A stretch of DNA of 64,000 bases, from contig JANVCC010000125.1 of NCBI GenBank assembly GCA_025345505.1, forward strand, positions 3,070,287-3,134,286, read 5' to 3'. The notes beneath the pieces are model-generated. The model did not search any database. It was not told where the DNA came from and worked only from the letters and a program-made list of their open reading frames with translations. The position numbers were made by a program, and so were the translations under genes. Source of the stretch: Todiramphus chloris collaris. Taxonomy: Eukaryota > Chordata > Aves > Coraciiformes > Alcedinidae. Of the stretch, positions 13,321-24,822 are shown in pieces (within the stretch, counting starts at the first letter, position 1; the number at the start of each line of letters is the position of its first letter).

Positions 13321-16300
13321 TGGTCCAAGTGTTCTTGCCTCACACCAGCAAAATTTGAGTGGCTATTGCTGGGATTGCTTTGTTGTCTACGGGAGAACAG
13401 GATCTAGCCCACAGGGAAGGCTGAGATAACCATCTCCACCTGAAGATGTCAGCCCAGGCAGAGGAATGAAGCTAGCAGGAGAATCGCCTTGCTGGAGGCA
13501 GTGAGTCGCACGTAGAGATTTGGAGCGGTTCAGACTGTGCTCTCGTGTGTTTGTATCTCCCCTCAGTTCCCACGCCTCTGCACTTCCTTGTTTAGCCCAG
13601 GCCCGGAAGCAAAACTGCTGAAATGCAAGGAGGAAAGTTATTCTCATGGTGTTTCCAGCCCAAACAGAACCAGGAGGGAGAGAGGAAATCTCATGAGAAA
13701 GCTTGACGGATTTCCAGCCCAGTCCCACTCAAGGCCATGGAGCTCCTGGTGTTTCATCTGGAGCTCTCACCACATTTCCATGTGCTTGGAAGTCCCGCAG
13801 CACCAGAGTGACCGCAGTGTTGGTGTCCAGGACCTTCCTGCAGTCCCATGCATCTTGGATTTACTCTGCCTCAGACCAGATTCAGTGAGGAGCTGTATTT
13901 GCTGCTTGTTCCCGCTGTGGATGAGGATGGTGAGGCTGTGGGTGACTTCTGGAGGCCAGAGATGTTTCTGGCAGAGATGAAGCTCCTCTCTTCACACTCA
14001 GGCAGGATATTCAGGAGATAACCAGAGACTTTGAGATGGAAAGCAAGCTCAAAATTCAGTGCTCTGCTCTCAAACCGGCGATAGCACCAGACTTCTAAGT
14101 ATCTTCCCTCCTCAGATACCTCCACCTTTCCCCACATGAGCTGTGTGGTCCATCAGGGAAAGAGGTTGGATGGGGGGGACTGTCCTGGACCATCTCTTTT
14201 GAATGCAAAATTCTAGAAGATGGAGCAGAAGGTGCAGGGGATAAGGTGGATGCTGCACCCAGGCGCTGTCAAACATCATGTGAAGACGTGGCAAGAGCAA
14301 GCAGCACCTGCTGATCCTTGGATGGTGCCCGGCAATGCCAGGCATCGCTATCTCACGCAGCGCAACCCTCATCTCCATTCTTGCTCAGTCCCTCTGGATG
14401 CCTGTTCCTGTTTGTCTCCATTCCCTCCCCAGCAGCAGTCTGCACTGGTTAATTGCAGACCACCTTAAAACAAAAAGCGTTTCATCATATATCTGGCTTT
14501 ACATTTATCACCCTCTACTGTCACTGAATGATGGTGGCAATTAGGAGTTTGCTGCGTCCCCGGCTTTCATTCTGCAGTGCAGCCAATGCAGCAGCAATTA
14601 ATCCCCAGCAAGCACAGGCTAGGTGAATGCAGCAGTGCTGGGGGCAGAGATAATCTTGGCATAATTTATAAATGCAAAGCCATCCTCGGAGCGGGAGAGA
14701 CCTCTGGGAGTTGCTTTGCTTTTTATTTTCAGAAGGCAGGCTGACTGACAGTGGGCTGGTGTGGGCTGGCTTATTTGTCCAGTTGTTTGTATAGGCTCAC
14801 TTCCATTTTCTAGCCCTGAAAACTCCAGCGCTGACTTTGGGGTGAATTTTATCTCACTTGTTTAGGAGAGCTGAGCAGCCTGAAGCAGGTCTCAGCTGAG
14901 CAGTGGGAGCAACGCAAGCTCTGATGCCTCCCTGTTGTAACTGAGCAACTTGCCCCAGAGCAGTAGAGAAAAAAACCCTGAAATACAACAGAGAGGCTGG
15001 GATTCATGCTTGCTATCTTACAGGTCCCTAAAGAAGCTCCAGGAGTCATGCTCTCTGCCTTTTCATTGACTATAAGGACCCCGGGGAGCTGGCTTTTAAC
15101 ATAGGTGCTTCAGTCAAGTGTGTTTGAAATTCCCCCGAGGCCACCTTACAGGTCTCAGTCATATCAGCAGGTACAAAGCAGCTCACCTACATAAACCCTG
15201 CGGGTTGCTGCCAGAGGGAGACAGTGGCACTCTCAGCTCATTCCTCATTGCATTTTCTTCCTGCTCTTCAGCCCAGCTTTCATGGGAATGGTTATCCTCC
15301 CAGGAGGACAGGGATATAAGCTTGGGAAGCACTGAAGAAATCCTGGGTTCCCATTTCTCCAATGAGATTAGCAGAAGCTGTTTTAAACATGAGTAGAGCA
15401 TCGTAATCTATTCCCACTGTTTCTTCCCTCCTGGAGGGCTGACTTTGCAAGGAACGTTTCTTTGGGTTAGAAAGGAGACTTCTGTCAGTCCTCATCCAAC
15501 TTTCATTAACTACCTCGAGAGCTGCTTTCTGTACACCACACCTCCAGGCTGGTCAGGTGCCAGCCACTGGGATGGGTGATCCTGGGAGAGCAGATGGTGT
15601 CCATGGTAATCCACTTAGGTTCAGTCTTGTTCCTTACTCTTCTTTATTTTTTTTAATTGTTGGGGAGGAGGTGTTTCCAAGAGAATCTTAGCAAAGAACA
15701 AACCAGGAGGATGCTTTGCTGTCAGTTTTCATGACCCATCCCATCTGAGAGCCTCAAGCCTGCCCAGGCAGTGGCACCCACAGTCACTGCAGGCCAGCTG
15801 ACAGTCCTGAGAGTGAGAGCAGGATTTGGCTCATCTGTTTTTCCTTTGAGGCTTGGAAGGCCTTGGTCATATGTGAATTCATTTCACAGGTGCTCCCTCG
15901 AATAGATAAGCATCACCAGCTATTTTTGAATCCACAGATGGAGACATTTAGGCTTGACAATGTTACGAGCCAGAGCCAAAGCTATGTGGACCTGGAGTGA
16001 AGCTGGGAATGTGTTACTTGTGTGCTTAAAGTGTTATCTTAGGGTCTGATGAATGACACCCCAGTGCTTGCAGGCAGTGGGAATGTTTAGCAGATATGTT
16101 TTGGAGAGGTTTGGAGTTTTTTTTCCCCTAGTGACCTGTAATGGGACTGTTTCATGCAGAGGATCAGGGATTGATGAGACAGAGCCCCATTAAGACATTA
16201 GGGCATACAGTGTCTGTGCAGTAAAATAGGATTAACAGAGCCAACAGGGGAAATATGTTAGGAAACATCTAGACTTACAAAGAACAAGTAAAGGACAGGC

Positions 16301-16924
16301 AATCAAATGACCACTTTATAAACGCGTGGTGGGTACCAAGGAGATGGGTAGCAGTCATTAGGGACTGGTGAAGAAGAAATTTTCAGATCAATCCAATTTT
16401 CTTTGTGAGAGTCTTTCTGGAAAGGGGAGATGCAGTAGCTGCCATGTGCCTTGGCTCCAGCAAGGCTTTTATCACTGATCTGACACACATGACTCAGATG
16501 CTTGTTAACGTGGCTTCCAAGACAGGAAGGCAATGATGAGCATGGGTCTGCAGGGTGGATGATTGAATACAGAGAAGGATTATTTGATCCACAGGACACG
16601 CAGAGCCAGGAAGGACTGAGAGTGACACCGAAAATGGGATGGTGGCCTCAACTTGGTTGGAAGAGCAATCTTTCAAAAGTAGCATGAGATTCAGTTGGGA
16701 GATGCGTGGGGTGGAATAAGGCAGGAACATCCAGCTGCACAAATACAGAATGGGGAACAACCGGTTTGGGCAATGGGTTACCAGGGAATGTGAGTCAGGA
16801 AATCCACCCTGTTCTGGAGACAGCGACGAGCATACTGGGAGGTGTAAACAAGCATACAGCCTAGCCTGAAACTCAAAGTTTACTACTCAGAAGTGGGGCA
16901 ACGTATTTGTGAATTTAAGTCTAG
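13321..16924. other. Unique sequence, no gene recognised; possible conserved block near 14540-14730
   Basis: No coding family or repeat is recognised. The stretch around 14540-14730 holds several AT-rich homeodomain-type motifs (CAATTAGG, GCAATTAATCC, CATAATTTATAAATGCAAAG) inside otherwise GC-balanced sequence. That is the look of a conserved noncoding element, but conservation cannot be tested here. Confidence 0.45.
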
Positions 16925-17060
16925 AATAGTGTGATAGAAAGACCTGGGAAATGAGGAAACATTTAAAGAATTGGGGTTTTTAGCTTAGAGAGGAGAAGCA
17001 CAACCTCCCTGGGTCACCACAATGATGTTCATGATGTAAAAGGCTGCTGTAAACCAACAA
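16925..17060 (+). mobile_element. Old CR1 LINE fragment
   Basis: The segment with TTTAAAGAATTGGGGTTTTT, TAGCTTAGAGAGGAGAAG and GATGTAAAAGGCTGCTGTAA follows the order of the CR1 ORF2 C-terminal region, where the canonical forms are GAATTGGGTTTGTTTAGTCTGG and CATAAAAGGTTGTTACAA. Divergence is clearly greater than in the other CR1 copies. It is either an older subfamily shared with other reptiles or a badly decayed copy. No 3' terminal repeats are found. The frame is broken and the limits are approximate. Confidence 0.65.
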
Positions 17061-17780
17061 GAAACGTCAGTACTGTCTGTTGAATTAGTATTAAAAATGT
17101 ACGTTGAATTCTCTTGAGTTTGACTATTGCTTAGTTAATAAAAGAGGACATTCTTCTGGGAACCGGAATTGTACACGCTTAATTAATGATAATGAACACT
17201 GCAGGATATAAGAGCCTGCACAAGGATTTTGACTGCAAGGTGTTCCAGCAACACTTGACTCGGTATGGACAGCTACGATGTGATAAAGCAGTTACCAAAC
17301 AGGGGTGGAGAGTAGTACTAATTATCTAAACTACAATAACTTCTATTCCCACTGATGTTCAAGAGGATATTCATTGTCAGCTGAAGCCTTCTGGGAGCTT
17401 TGCTCTTTTATTGAATCTGGCTGTTTAATGGCTATTAAAACAGAGCTATATTATTCATTCTGAAACAGCCTGCCCAGTAAATGAACTTATATTTTTCTTT
17501 AGGACTTAAATCCAGTCTGTTATGAACTAATTTGCAGTTGTGAGTGGCTTGAATCATATAAGGCAATGTTTTGGTGTTTTGGTGGGTGGTTTATTTTTCT
17601 GCTTGGCTGTGCCCCCACAGATGTGAATGGATAAATCAGGATGCAGAGTGTCTGTCCTCATTGAACAAGGGAAATGGTGGGGATGGGGAGCAGCCATACA
17701 GAGAACTTCCCTGGTGAATGCTGAGTAGTGCTTCTCTTTAGATACTTATGAGGGCATGGTCTTCACCAAGGTCAGCCAAG
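17061..17780. other. AT-rich unique sequence
   Basis: No gene or repeat is recognised. Several TTAATTAA/TAATGATAATGA-like strings occur near 17180-17200. Confidence 0.5.
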
Positions 17781-17858
17781 ACTGCAAGTGCAAGGTCTTG
17801 CACTCTGAGATAAAACCCACCCAGGGCTGCAAGGGCAAGGCCTTAACACTCTGAGATA
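17781..17858. repeat. Two-copy tandem duplication, 46 bp period
   Basis: ACTGCAAGTGCAAGGTCTTG followed by CACTCTGAGATA (17781-17812) is repeated as GGCTGCAAGGGCAAGGCCTT followed by AACACTCTGAGATA (17825-17858). The CTCTGAGATA endings are 46 bases apart. The copies differ by several substitutions. Confidence 0.85.
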
Positions 17859-19127
17859 GCTCTTGGCTGCTGTAAGGCTCTTGTCCCTAATGAGATGAAG
17901 AGGAATATGAAAAGCTTACTGTGCCATGGACCTGCTGCCCAAATCCTGGTGAGGTGGTATCAACAGAGGAGAGCCCCATGATGCCCCTCTCAAGAGCTCT
18001 TTGGCATTCTATAGGATATGTTGTAGGGATGTCCAACACCTTCTGATCAGGGAGGAGCATTTTCAAGCTCTTGCACAAGCCTCTGATAGCCTCACAGGGC
18101 AAGTGACATCTCGGGACTGGGAGTGGTGGCAATGGCAGCAGATTCCTCAGATGCTTGGACTGGTCTGCTGCCAGCCCTTGAGACACCAAGAACTGTACAA
18201 GATGACAGTCCTCAGATGTGTAAACAGGAGTGCAACAAATGAATCGTGTTTAGACATCAGCAGAAATCAATTTTAAGACAGATAACTATCAGCTTTCTGC
18301 ACCGTCAGCTGATGGCTCCAATTTATAAAAGTCTATCCTCAGTTGCTGGTGCCAGGATCTCTGGTGTCCACCATAGTGTGTTTAACACTAGGTGTGTGCA
18401 AAAGAGCAACATATTTCCCAGATGCTTTTCTCTCCCTTTGCTGGTGGAGCTCACCTGCTTGCAAGGTGAAGATATCTCCGAGGTGAAACAGCAAGGGGAG
18501 AAGGTTCCATCCCCTCCTGCATCTCATATGGCCCAGCATAACAGCGGCGCTGTGCTCTGCCTTTTGTTTGCCGGTGGCGGTGGAGAGGAGTTGACAGAGC
18601 CTTGGCCTCCTTTGCCTCCTCCTCCTCCTCCCATTCTTCATCCCCAGAAGCTGGGACTTCCTGTGGTTTGGCAGGAGCTCTGTAAACATGTTCCCCAAAG
18701 TGCCTCCCCCCGCCTGCCACCGCCACACACCCTCACGAGAGAGGAAACACCGCAGCTGGGAATGTGGAAGGGGATTTCCACCGGCTTTAATGGGGCCAGC
18801 CTCCTTCACCCACTGGTGGGACTCGACAGGATTCCTCCTCTTGGCCCTGGTCACTCCTGGGAGAGATCCTGACCCATCTGGTGTAGGACTGGGACGGCAC
18901 CCAGATGGCACCAGGGGCAGTTCCCAGCGTGAGGCTGCTCAGCTGGCTCCATCCCTGCTTTTCAGCCTGGTGGCCACCTTCCAAGGGCTTTGCCTTTTCT
19001 CCTTTTACACGGGAGTGGGAGGGCAAAAGCAGCCCTTGAAGTAGAGGTCGTGTGAAGGAGGCATTCAGCCAGGGGAGCATGGGTTGGAGGGATGCAGAGC
19101 TCCCTGGTCACCTTACAAAATGGGAGT
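17859..19127. other. GC-richer unique sequence open on both strands
   Basis: Overlapping long open frames exist here: 208 codons on plus at 18246-18872 and 190 codons on minus at 18339-18911. Both open with GTG rather than ATG, and neither resembles a known family. The plus frame has a proline run and the minus frame an arginine run, both caused by the CTC/CCT triplet repeat at 18610-18632. The simplest reading is stop-poor, GC-rich noncoding DNA. Confidence 0.5.
18610..18632. repeat. (CCT)n trinucleotide stretch
   Basis: TTTGCCTCCTCCTCCTCCTC is a short CCT microsatellite, read as GGA on the minus strand. Confidence 0.85.
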
Positions 19128-19388
19128 GGTCTGGGAAGTGGCCTGAAGTTGAACCAGGGGAGGTTCAGGCTGGAAATCATTTCTTTCCAGAAAGGATTGT
19201 CAGGCATTGGAATGGGCTGCGCAGGGAGGTGGTGGAGTCACCATCCCTGGAGGTGTTTAAGAGCTGGGTAGATGTTGTGCTTAGGGACATGGTTTTGTAG
19301 TTTTTATAGGGCTGGGAATAAGGTTGGACTTGATGATCTTGAAGGTCTCTTCCAGCCAAAACTGTTCTATGATCCTATGATTCTATGG
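19128..19388 (+). mobile_element. CR1 LINE 3' end, 5'-truncated copy
   Basis: Hallmarks in order are AACCAGGGGAGGTTCAGGCT, GGCATTGGAATGGGCTGCG, GTGGAGTCACCATCCCTGGA, GGACATGGTTTTGTAG, GGTTGGACTTGATGATCTTG and the terminal repeats CTATGATCCTATGATTCTAT. A reading frame still spans the C-terminal piece of ORF2 (residues such as [20 protein letters not shown]) as far as the usual end of the protein. The copy begins abruptly near 19128 and has no intact 5' region. It is of a different CR1 type from the copy at 117-640, judging by the 3' part (GGACATGGTTTTGTAG with GGGCTGGG). Confidence 0.94.
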
Positions 19389-21849
19389 TCCAGGCACCTC
19401 TATGTCATCTCTGGCTGCAGTCCCCTCTGAGGACCCATTACCTGGCCATGGACACGTGGCACGCGATGTCTAAAATCTATACCACTGTATACTTGCTTTT
19501 CTTGATGAATTAGAGGTGCATCCCTGTGAGGACCCATCTCTACACCTTTCAGCCTTCCCAGAGGGTGCCCAGGCATGAGCAGTGCTAGCTGGCACAGGTC
19601 ATGGACTGTGCACAGAGTTAAACATCTGCATCTTGGACCATCTTGTGAGTCCTGGCTCTGATGGGTTATAGCCAAATATCTACCCACATCCTGAAAGGCC
19701 ATGGAGGTGTGGATACTGTTGTCTTGTCCCACCTCTTCCAGGCTCAGGTATCAGGTCCCATCAGATATGGGCATTTCTCTTGGCACTGAGAGCATCTCCA
19801 TGTGCCTGGACTTTGTGACCTTCAGTGATCCCTCCAGCTTGAATCACCAGTCCTTGGATGTGAGGGGTAATGGGCTGTGCGTGACTTTCCCATGTGGGGA
19901 CCAGGAGAGGGGGACAGGCAGTAAATACAGTGCATGGGTGACATCTAATGTCATATTGGGGTAACACAGGCTGGTTTTTCCAAGTTTAATCCTACTAATT
20001 GTAGGGACTTTGGAGTGAGCAGGAGGATCAGACCCATCTGGCTCTAAAAGGGCACTTTCTTCCTGCGGGAAAGATAGATCTTTTGCTTCTAGGCAGCAAG
20101 AGGTGGCTCACAGCATTTCACTCCCATCTTCATGCCACAGAGCTGCAACTCCAGCATCCTGCTCTGCATACAGCCAGTCTGCGCTGCACTGCTACTGTTC
20201 TGATGGGACCTGCCCCAGGTTCTCCAGGCAGGGTTCCTTCACCCTTCCTCAGTGGCATTTGAGCACCTTGGTTTTGCTGAGACTACCTCCTCCTTCCCAT
20301 CTCTTCCATATTCCCACATGTGCCAGTCCTTGCTCCACATCTGTATCAGTAATTAGCTCATCAGGGTTAATTTTTCACCATCAGAAGACGAAAGACCTTA
20401 CCAGCTTGTTTGTTAGGGAGGGTGAGTTGGAATGGCTCTCCCATCTCCAAAACATTCTGGGGAGGTGAGAAGGAACTTTGAAGGCTTTACTTAAAATTTT
20501 GGTCTATTGGTGACTTTGCACTTGAAAAGCTCAGGTTGTATTTTGAAAGAAAGTGTTTTTAGAGTATTGTGAGGAAGATTTGAAGGTATTTTGCTTGATT
20601 AGATCCACTTTTCAAAGACTAAGAATAATACTTGACTTCCTGCCTTGCTTTGTGAGAGGGTATGTGCATGGATGCATACAGACATATAGAAATATTGAAT
20701 CAAAACACTCTTGCAAGAGAGGATAAGAGCTGTGAAAAAGGACTCCTTCACTCTGCCTCTTCCCAGCAGCTCCTTGTCTTTAGGCTACAGCCTTGGAAGA
20801 TGTCCAGGCCAAGGACTATTCCCATCTCCCTGCTTCGTTAGGTCTTTGCAAATAGACACTTACCAGCAAGACCATTTCTCTCCAATTGTCTAATTGGGGA
20901 ATGCAATTAAATCTGAGTTGTGGTTCCCAACCTGCACTTGGCCTGAACTTGGCTATTTCTCTTTCAAAGCCGTAGAAAGCCTTATATTGGTCTGCAGGTG
21001 CTGGTGGTGTCACGCTGCTGAAGGATGGTGTCTCTGGTGCCTCCTCCAGGAAAAGCCCTGCAGAGGATGGACCTCTGCAGATTGTAAACAGCAGCTTGTT
21101 CCTGGACCCCACTCTAATTTCTGGTTGCACTCGCACAGCTCTGTTGACCTGGTAACCTTTCCTGATGCAAAACCTGAGGATGACAGAGAAGCTGCTCTTC
21201 TCCCAGGTAAATACTTGGGGACATTGTAGTTTGGTTGATCCATTTTGCAACACCTCTCTGCTTGTCCCTCCTCCCTGGATGAATTTGGTAATGTCCACAT
21301 CTCAGCTGTCCCTAAGCCATTCCTGGTTTTCAGAAAGGGCCTGCATTTTCACCAGAAGGTACATGGCACATTTTGTGTCCTTCCTTCTCCATCACTCCTA
21401 GGAATAGGTTTCCCCTATTCTGCCTTCACCAGTGTGGACCAGTGATGAATTCAGCCCCAGTTCCTTGCTCCCAGGTCATGGCTCCAGGGGCTGCACCAGA
21501 GCCAGGATGCTGCTGTAACCATATTAGATTTGCAGGGGAAATCAACGGGCAGATGGAGATCCGCAACTCGGCCCAGGCACTTTATCAGCCCGGAATAATG
21601 GGAATAGCATTCTTTTTCTTTTCCCCAGCATGCCATGCTGAGTGGAGGCTGCAGCCTTCACTTTCCCGGAGGCTGTTGGAGAGCTAAATTAATTTGTTTG
21701 TGTCTATATTCTCAGAAACTGCTGCAGTGCCTTGGGGAGCCACTTACAGCCCCATCAGTAGCTCATTGATGCAGTGGCTCGTTGAGCCCAGGAAAACAAG
21801 CACCATTAGGACCAAAGCAAACCCCGACTGTTCCTCTCCTGCATAATGA
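19389..21849. other. Unique sequence, no gene recognised
   Basis: Frames up to 160 codons (minus, 20816-21298) lack any known family signature and overlap other frames. No promoter, RNA gene or repeat family was seen. Confidence 0.55.
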
Positions 21850-21980
21850 TAGTAATTAGTGCTTGCTGTTATTTTGCAAGCATTAGTTAATTACTCCTCT
21901 AGAAGGAAGCTATTTTTAGTGTGGTTTACGCACAGGGAAACTGAGGCAGCAGATTTAAGGTTGTTGCAGAAGGGATGGAG
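21850..21980 (-). mobile_element. Probable MIR-like remnant
   Basis: TTTTGCAAGCATTAGTTAAT, TACTCCTCTAGAAGGAAGC, GTTTACGCACAGGGAAACTG and AGGCAGCAGATTTAAGG follow the reverse-complemented MIR core order: the CATTAACTCATTTAATCC region, the GAGGTAGGTA region, then GATGGGGAAACTGAGGCA and GGTTAAG. It is more diverged than the copy at 5785-5900 and could be partly chance. It contains the hairpin described in the findings. Confidence 0.5.
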
Positions 21981-24609
21981 ATGGAGACAGTGGCCTGCAG
22001 ATGTGAATATGCCCACTGCTTCTCCCTTTGCCCTAAGTTCACTGAAACACATTCAACTTGGACAGTCAAATCATGTATTTCCTAGTGCTGGAAAGCTTGT
22101 TTGGATTGGAAACAGCTTCCCACCCCCCCAAATGGGGTATTTGCCTTAACCCACCAAATAAACCCTTCTTTTTCTTCACCTCCAAACTGGCCATCTTTGG
22201 CAAACAAAAATCAAGGGTATTTTTGTCTTTCCTGTTGCTGCTTTCTTATTCCACCTTTTCAAGGCAAAACTGAAGACACTGGGAAAAGAATACAACTACA
22301 AATGTCCAAATAAGCAGACACAAAAAAAAAGGGGGCTAAAAATGCTTCGTGTGCAGAAGGTCATTGGGATGCAAACCCCTGTTCCCTCAAAGCCTGTGGA
22401 CTGAATTCATCTGTAAAGCTGTTTAATTCTTCCCTGCTGGTTTTTGAGCCGTTCCAGTACTTTGCAAAGCAAGTTGGTTTTTGGTTTGTTTTGTTTTTGT
22501 CGAGCCAATCATTTATTGCTCCTTATCTGAGTTTATTCACTGTGGTTTTATTGTCTCATAAAGTCCTTTAGTTGCTGGAGAGGACAGATGTGTGGTAGAT
22601 TTGTCTAGGTAAGTGAAAGAAATACATATATGCCTGCTTTGTAAAGATGCCAGGCAGAACACTGTTGTATAATTTTACTGTTAGTTTTCCAATGTATGAG
22701 TTTTTTCCTGATACATCCAGCTCCTAGGGCCTTCTGACACATGATTTTCTCAGGCTTCATGATCAAAAAGTAAATTCTATCTGAGAAATGCAAGCTGGAA
22801 ATACAGCAGAAAGCCAAGGGTAAGACACCAAGGCTGTTGTTGCTGCTGCTGCTGTTATTATTATTCATAAATGTCAAATTCTCTTGTGGGTTTTCAAGCA
22901 GGACAAGTGAATTTTAAGGCATGACTCGGGATTTTTCAGTGTCTGGAGCTGACTGGAGCACCTCTGAGTGCTCCACTGTGGGAGGGAGCAGGCAGCATAG
23001 CCTAACACAGGTTCTAATTTCCATAAGTTCATTTCTCACTCGGCCCCTAGGCTGATAAATATGATGTTGCTGACCATTAAAAAAACATATAGATCCTAGG
23101 GTTCACATAGCCAGCTGCAAAATTTCACAGAATTTTTTCAGGTGATTTGCAGGCTGTGGCATTTTTCTGAAATGATTACACATGCAACACGCCCTTCGTG
23201 CAAATCCATCTCATGTAGATATCTGTCTGTCTGTGGTCTCCACGCCTCTGGTACATAAGTATCTGCCAAAATCCTTGAATCAGACATCTGCCTCCTTGAG
23301 AAAAATCAAGGCCAAGCAGGGAGCCAGTTGTTTTGTTTTCTTTGCCAAGGTCCCATCTCTTCTCAGTGCGCTGCAAAAATCCCTCAGAGCTGAACATCTT
23401 CATGGTGCATCCCCAAACCATGATCTCAGTCCCGAATCCTCTGCTTTGCCTTCTTGGAGGTTTGCAGGGGACTTGTTAGCACTGGTAAGACCCTGGGGGA
23501 AGACAAAGAAGATGCAGAGACTTTCTATTGGAGAGCAGGTTCCTCTCTGACCTCTCAAGAGATGGTGATTCTTCTGCTGTGAAAATGGCCTATCTCCTCT
23601 GTTCCTTTCCCCTTCCCTCCTCATTGAAGTTTCTGGCTGGAGTTGAGGTTATTTTCCTGGTCCATCCCAGGTGCTTTGGTATCTGCCTATGGAGAGCTTG
23701 TCTGGGAAGAGGCTCTTGGCTGTGATGTGAGAGCTCCCATCTGCCTCCATCCTTAGCCCTCCCTCTCTGGAGTACCAGCACTTCTTCCTGGACACTCCTC
23801 TCTCTGTGTCTTGCTGCAGAGCAGATGAAAGATACCTTTGCTCTCCTTGTCCCTTGTTATCCACTCTTTAGCTGAAGCTCTTTATCCCAGTTCTCCTTGT
23901 CGCATATTGTGTGACAGTGTTCACCTCTGACCTGCCTCGCACCCACCTTGTCATTGCTGGTGCCACCTGTTAGGACCATGGACCTGGTGGGCACAGTTGC
24001 CATTTGTCTACTGAGCAGGGTGAGTTCAGACTGCGTGGGCCTTGCCAGGAAGGTGGGAGAGAGGTGCTGCTGTGATGGCCTGCAATGGATGAACATCTGG
24101 GAACATCTGTCATCTGAATCTCTTCCTTCTCCCAGGGCTGAGCCACAGGGCTGATGTGGGGAAAATAGCACTTTTCTACCTTAAATGGTTCCTGTTTTGT
24201 GGGTGACCAGAGGTTATAAGTATCTAGGCTGTCACTGCCTGTGTAGACAAGTACGCCTTTCAGTAAGAAATTTAGTCATTTGAGGGCTTGTGCAAAAGCT
24301 AAGTGGGGTTCATACCTTTTGCACTGTGATGGTTTTTACCTCTGCCCACTGGGAATCCACCAGACTGGTCTTCCCAAGGACAAAGTTATGGTCCAAGGAA
24401 CTACATTTCTTCCAGGAAATCTCCCCTAGAAACTTTTAATCTTGCAGAAGCTACTTGCAGCTCCAGAAGGGAGAAAAACACCCCCTTTCAGGGCTTCTCA
24501 CCATTTGCTGCTTTCCTCAGCTCTGTAATGAGACTGGTCCTGGTTGCACAGCTTTATGGTATGCCATGGGGGGCCAGCAACTAAGGTTTTCCATCAGGGC
24601 CATCACTTG
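21981..24609. other. Unique sequence, no gene recognised
   Basis: No gene or named repeat. It contains a short G/T-only tract near 22475-22500 and a mixed GTT/GCT/ATT triplet microsatellite at 22834-22865. Confidence 0.55.
22834..22865. repeat. Mixed triplet microsatellite (TTG/TGC/TTA)
   Basis: CTGTTGTTGCTGCTGCTGCT followed by GTTATTATTATT: three successive related triplet repeats in one short array. Confidence 0.85.
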
Positions 24610-24714
24610 ATTTTGGTTTGTTTGTTTGGTTAGTTGTTTTGTGGTTTGGGTTTTTTGCTTGTTTGCTTGCTTGTTTTGTTTTGTTTGTTTGTTTTATTTG
24701 GTTTGCTTTTTTTA
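24610..24714. repeat. TTTG-rich simple tract
   Basis: This is an imperfect array of TTTG, TTTTG and TTGC units on the plus strand (CAAA on minus), almost free of C and A. It abuts the reverse-oriented CR1 piece that follows and lies where that element's missing 3' end would have been. Confidence 0.9.
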
Positions 24715-24822
24715 AGATCTCCCCTGAGCCTCCTTTTCTCCAGATTGAACAACCCCAGTTCCTCAGCCACTCCTTATAAAACTTGTGCTCTAGGCCCTCC
24801 ACCAGCTTTATTACTCTGTGAA
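24715..24822 (-). mobile_element. CR1 LINE internal fragment
   Basis: The plus strand reads as reverse-complemented CR1: GATCTCCCCTGAGCCTCCTT, TTCTCCAGATTGAACAACCC, CAGTTCCTCAGCCACTCCTT and GTGCTCTAGGCCCTCCACCA. On the minus strand the frame gives GLEHKFYKEWLRNWGCSIW, the CR1 ORF2 C-terminal motif usually seen as YEERLRELGLFSL. Both the 5' part and the whole 3' end, including the terminal repeats, are missing. A CR1 insertion normally keeps its 3' end, so the tail was lost after insertion, perhaps through the adjoining TTTG tract. Confidence 0.92.

Noticed and set aside
18246-18911. Long overlapping open frames on both strands (208 and 190 codons)
   Set aside because: Both open with GTG, not ATG. 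They overlap antisense, include low-complexity runs from a CCT repeat, and match no family I know. Stop-poor GC-rich DNA explains them.
20816-21298. 160-codon minus-strand frame
   Set aside because: No recognisable motif or domain, no flanking splice or promoter evidence, and other frames overlap it.
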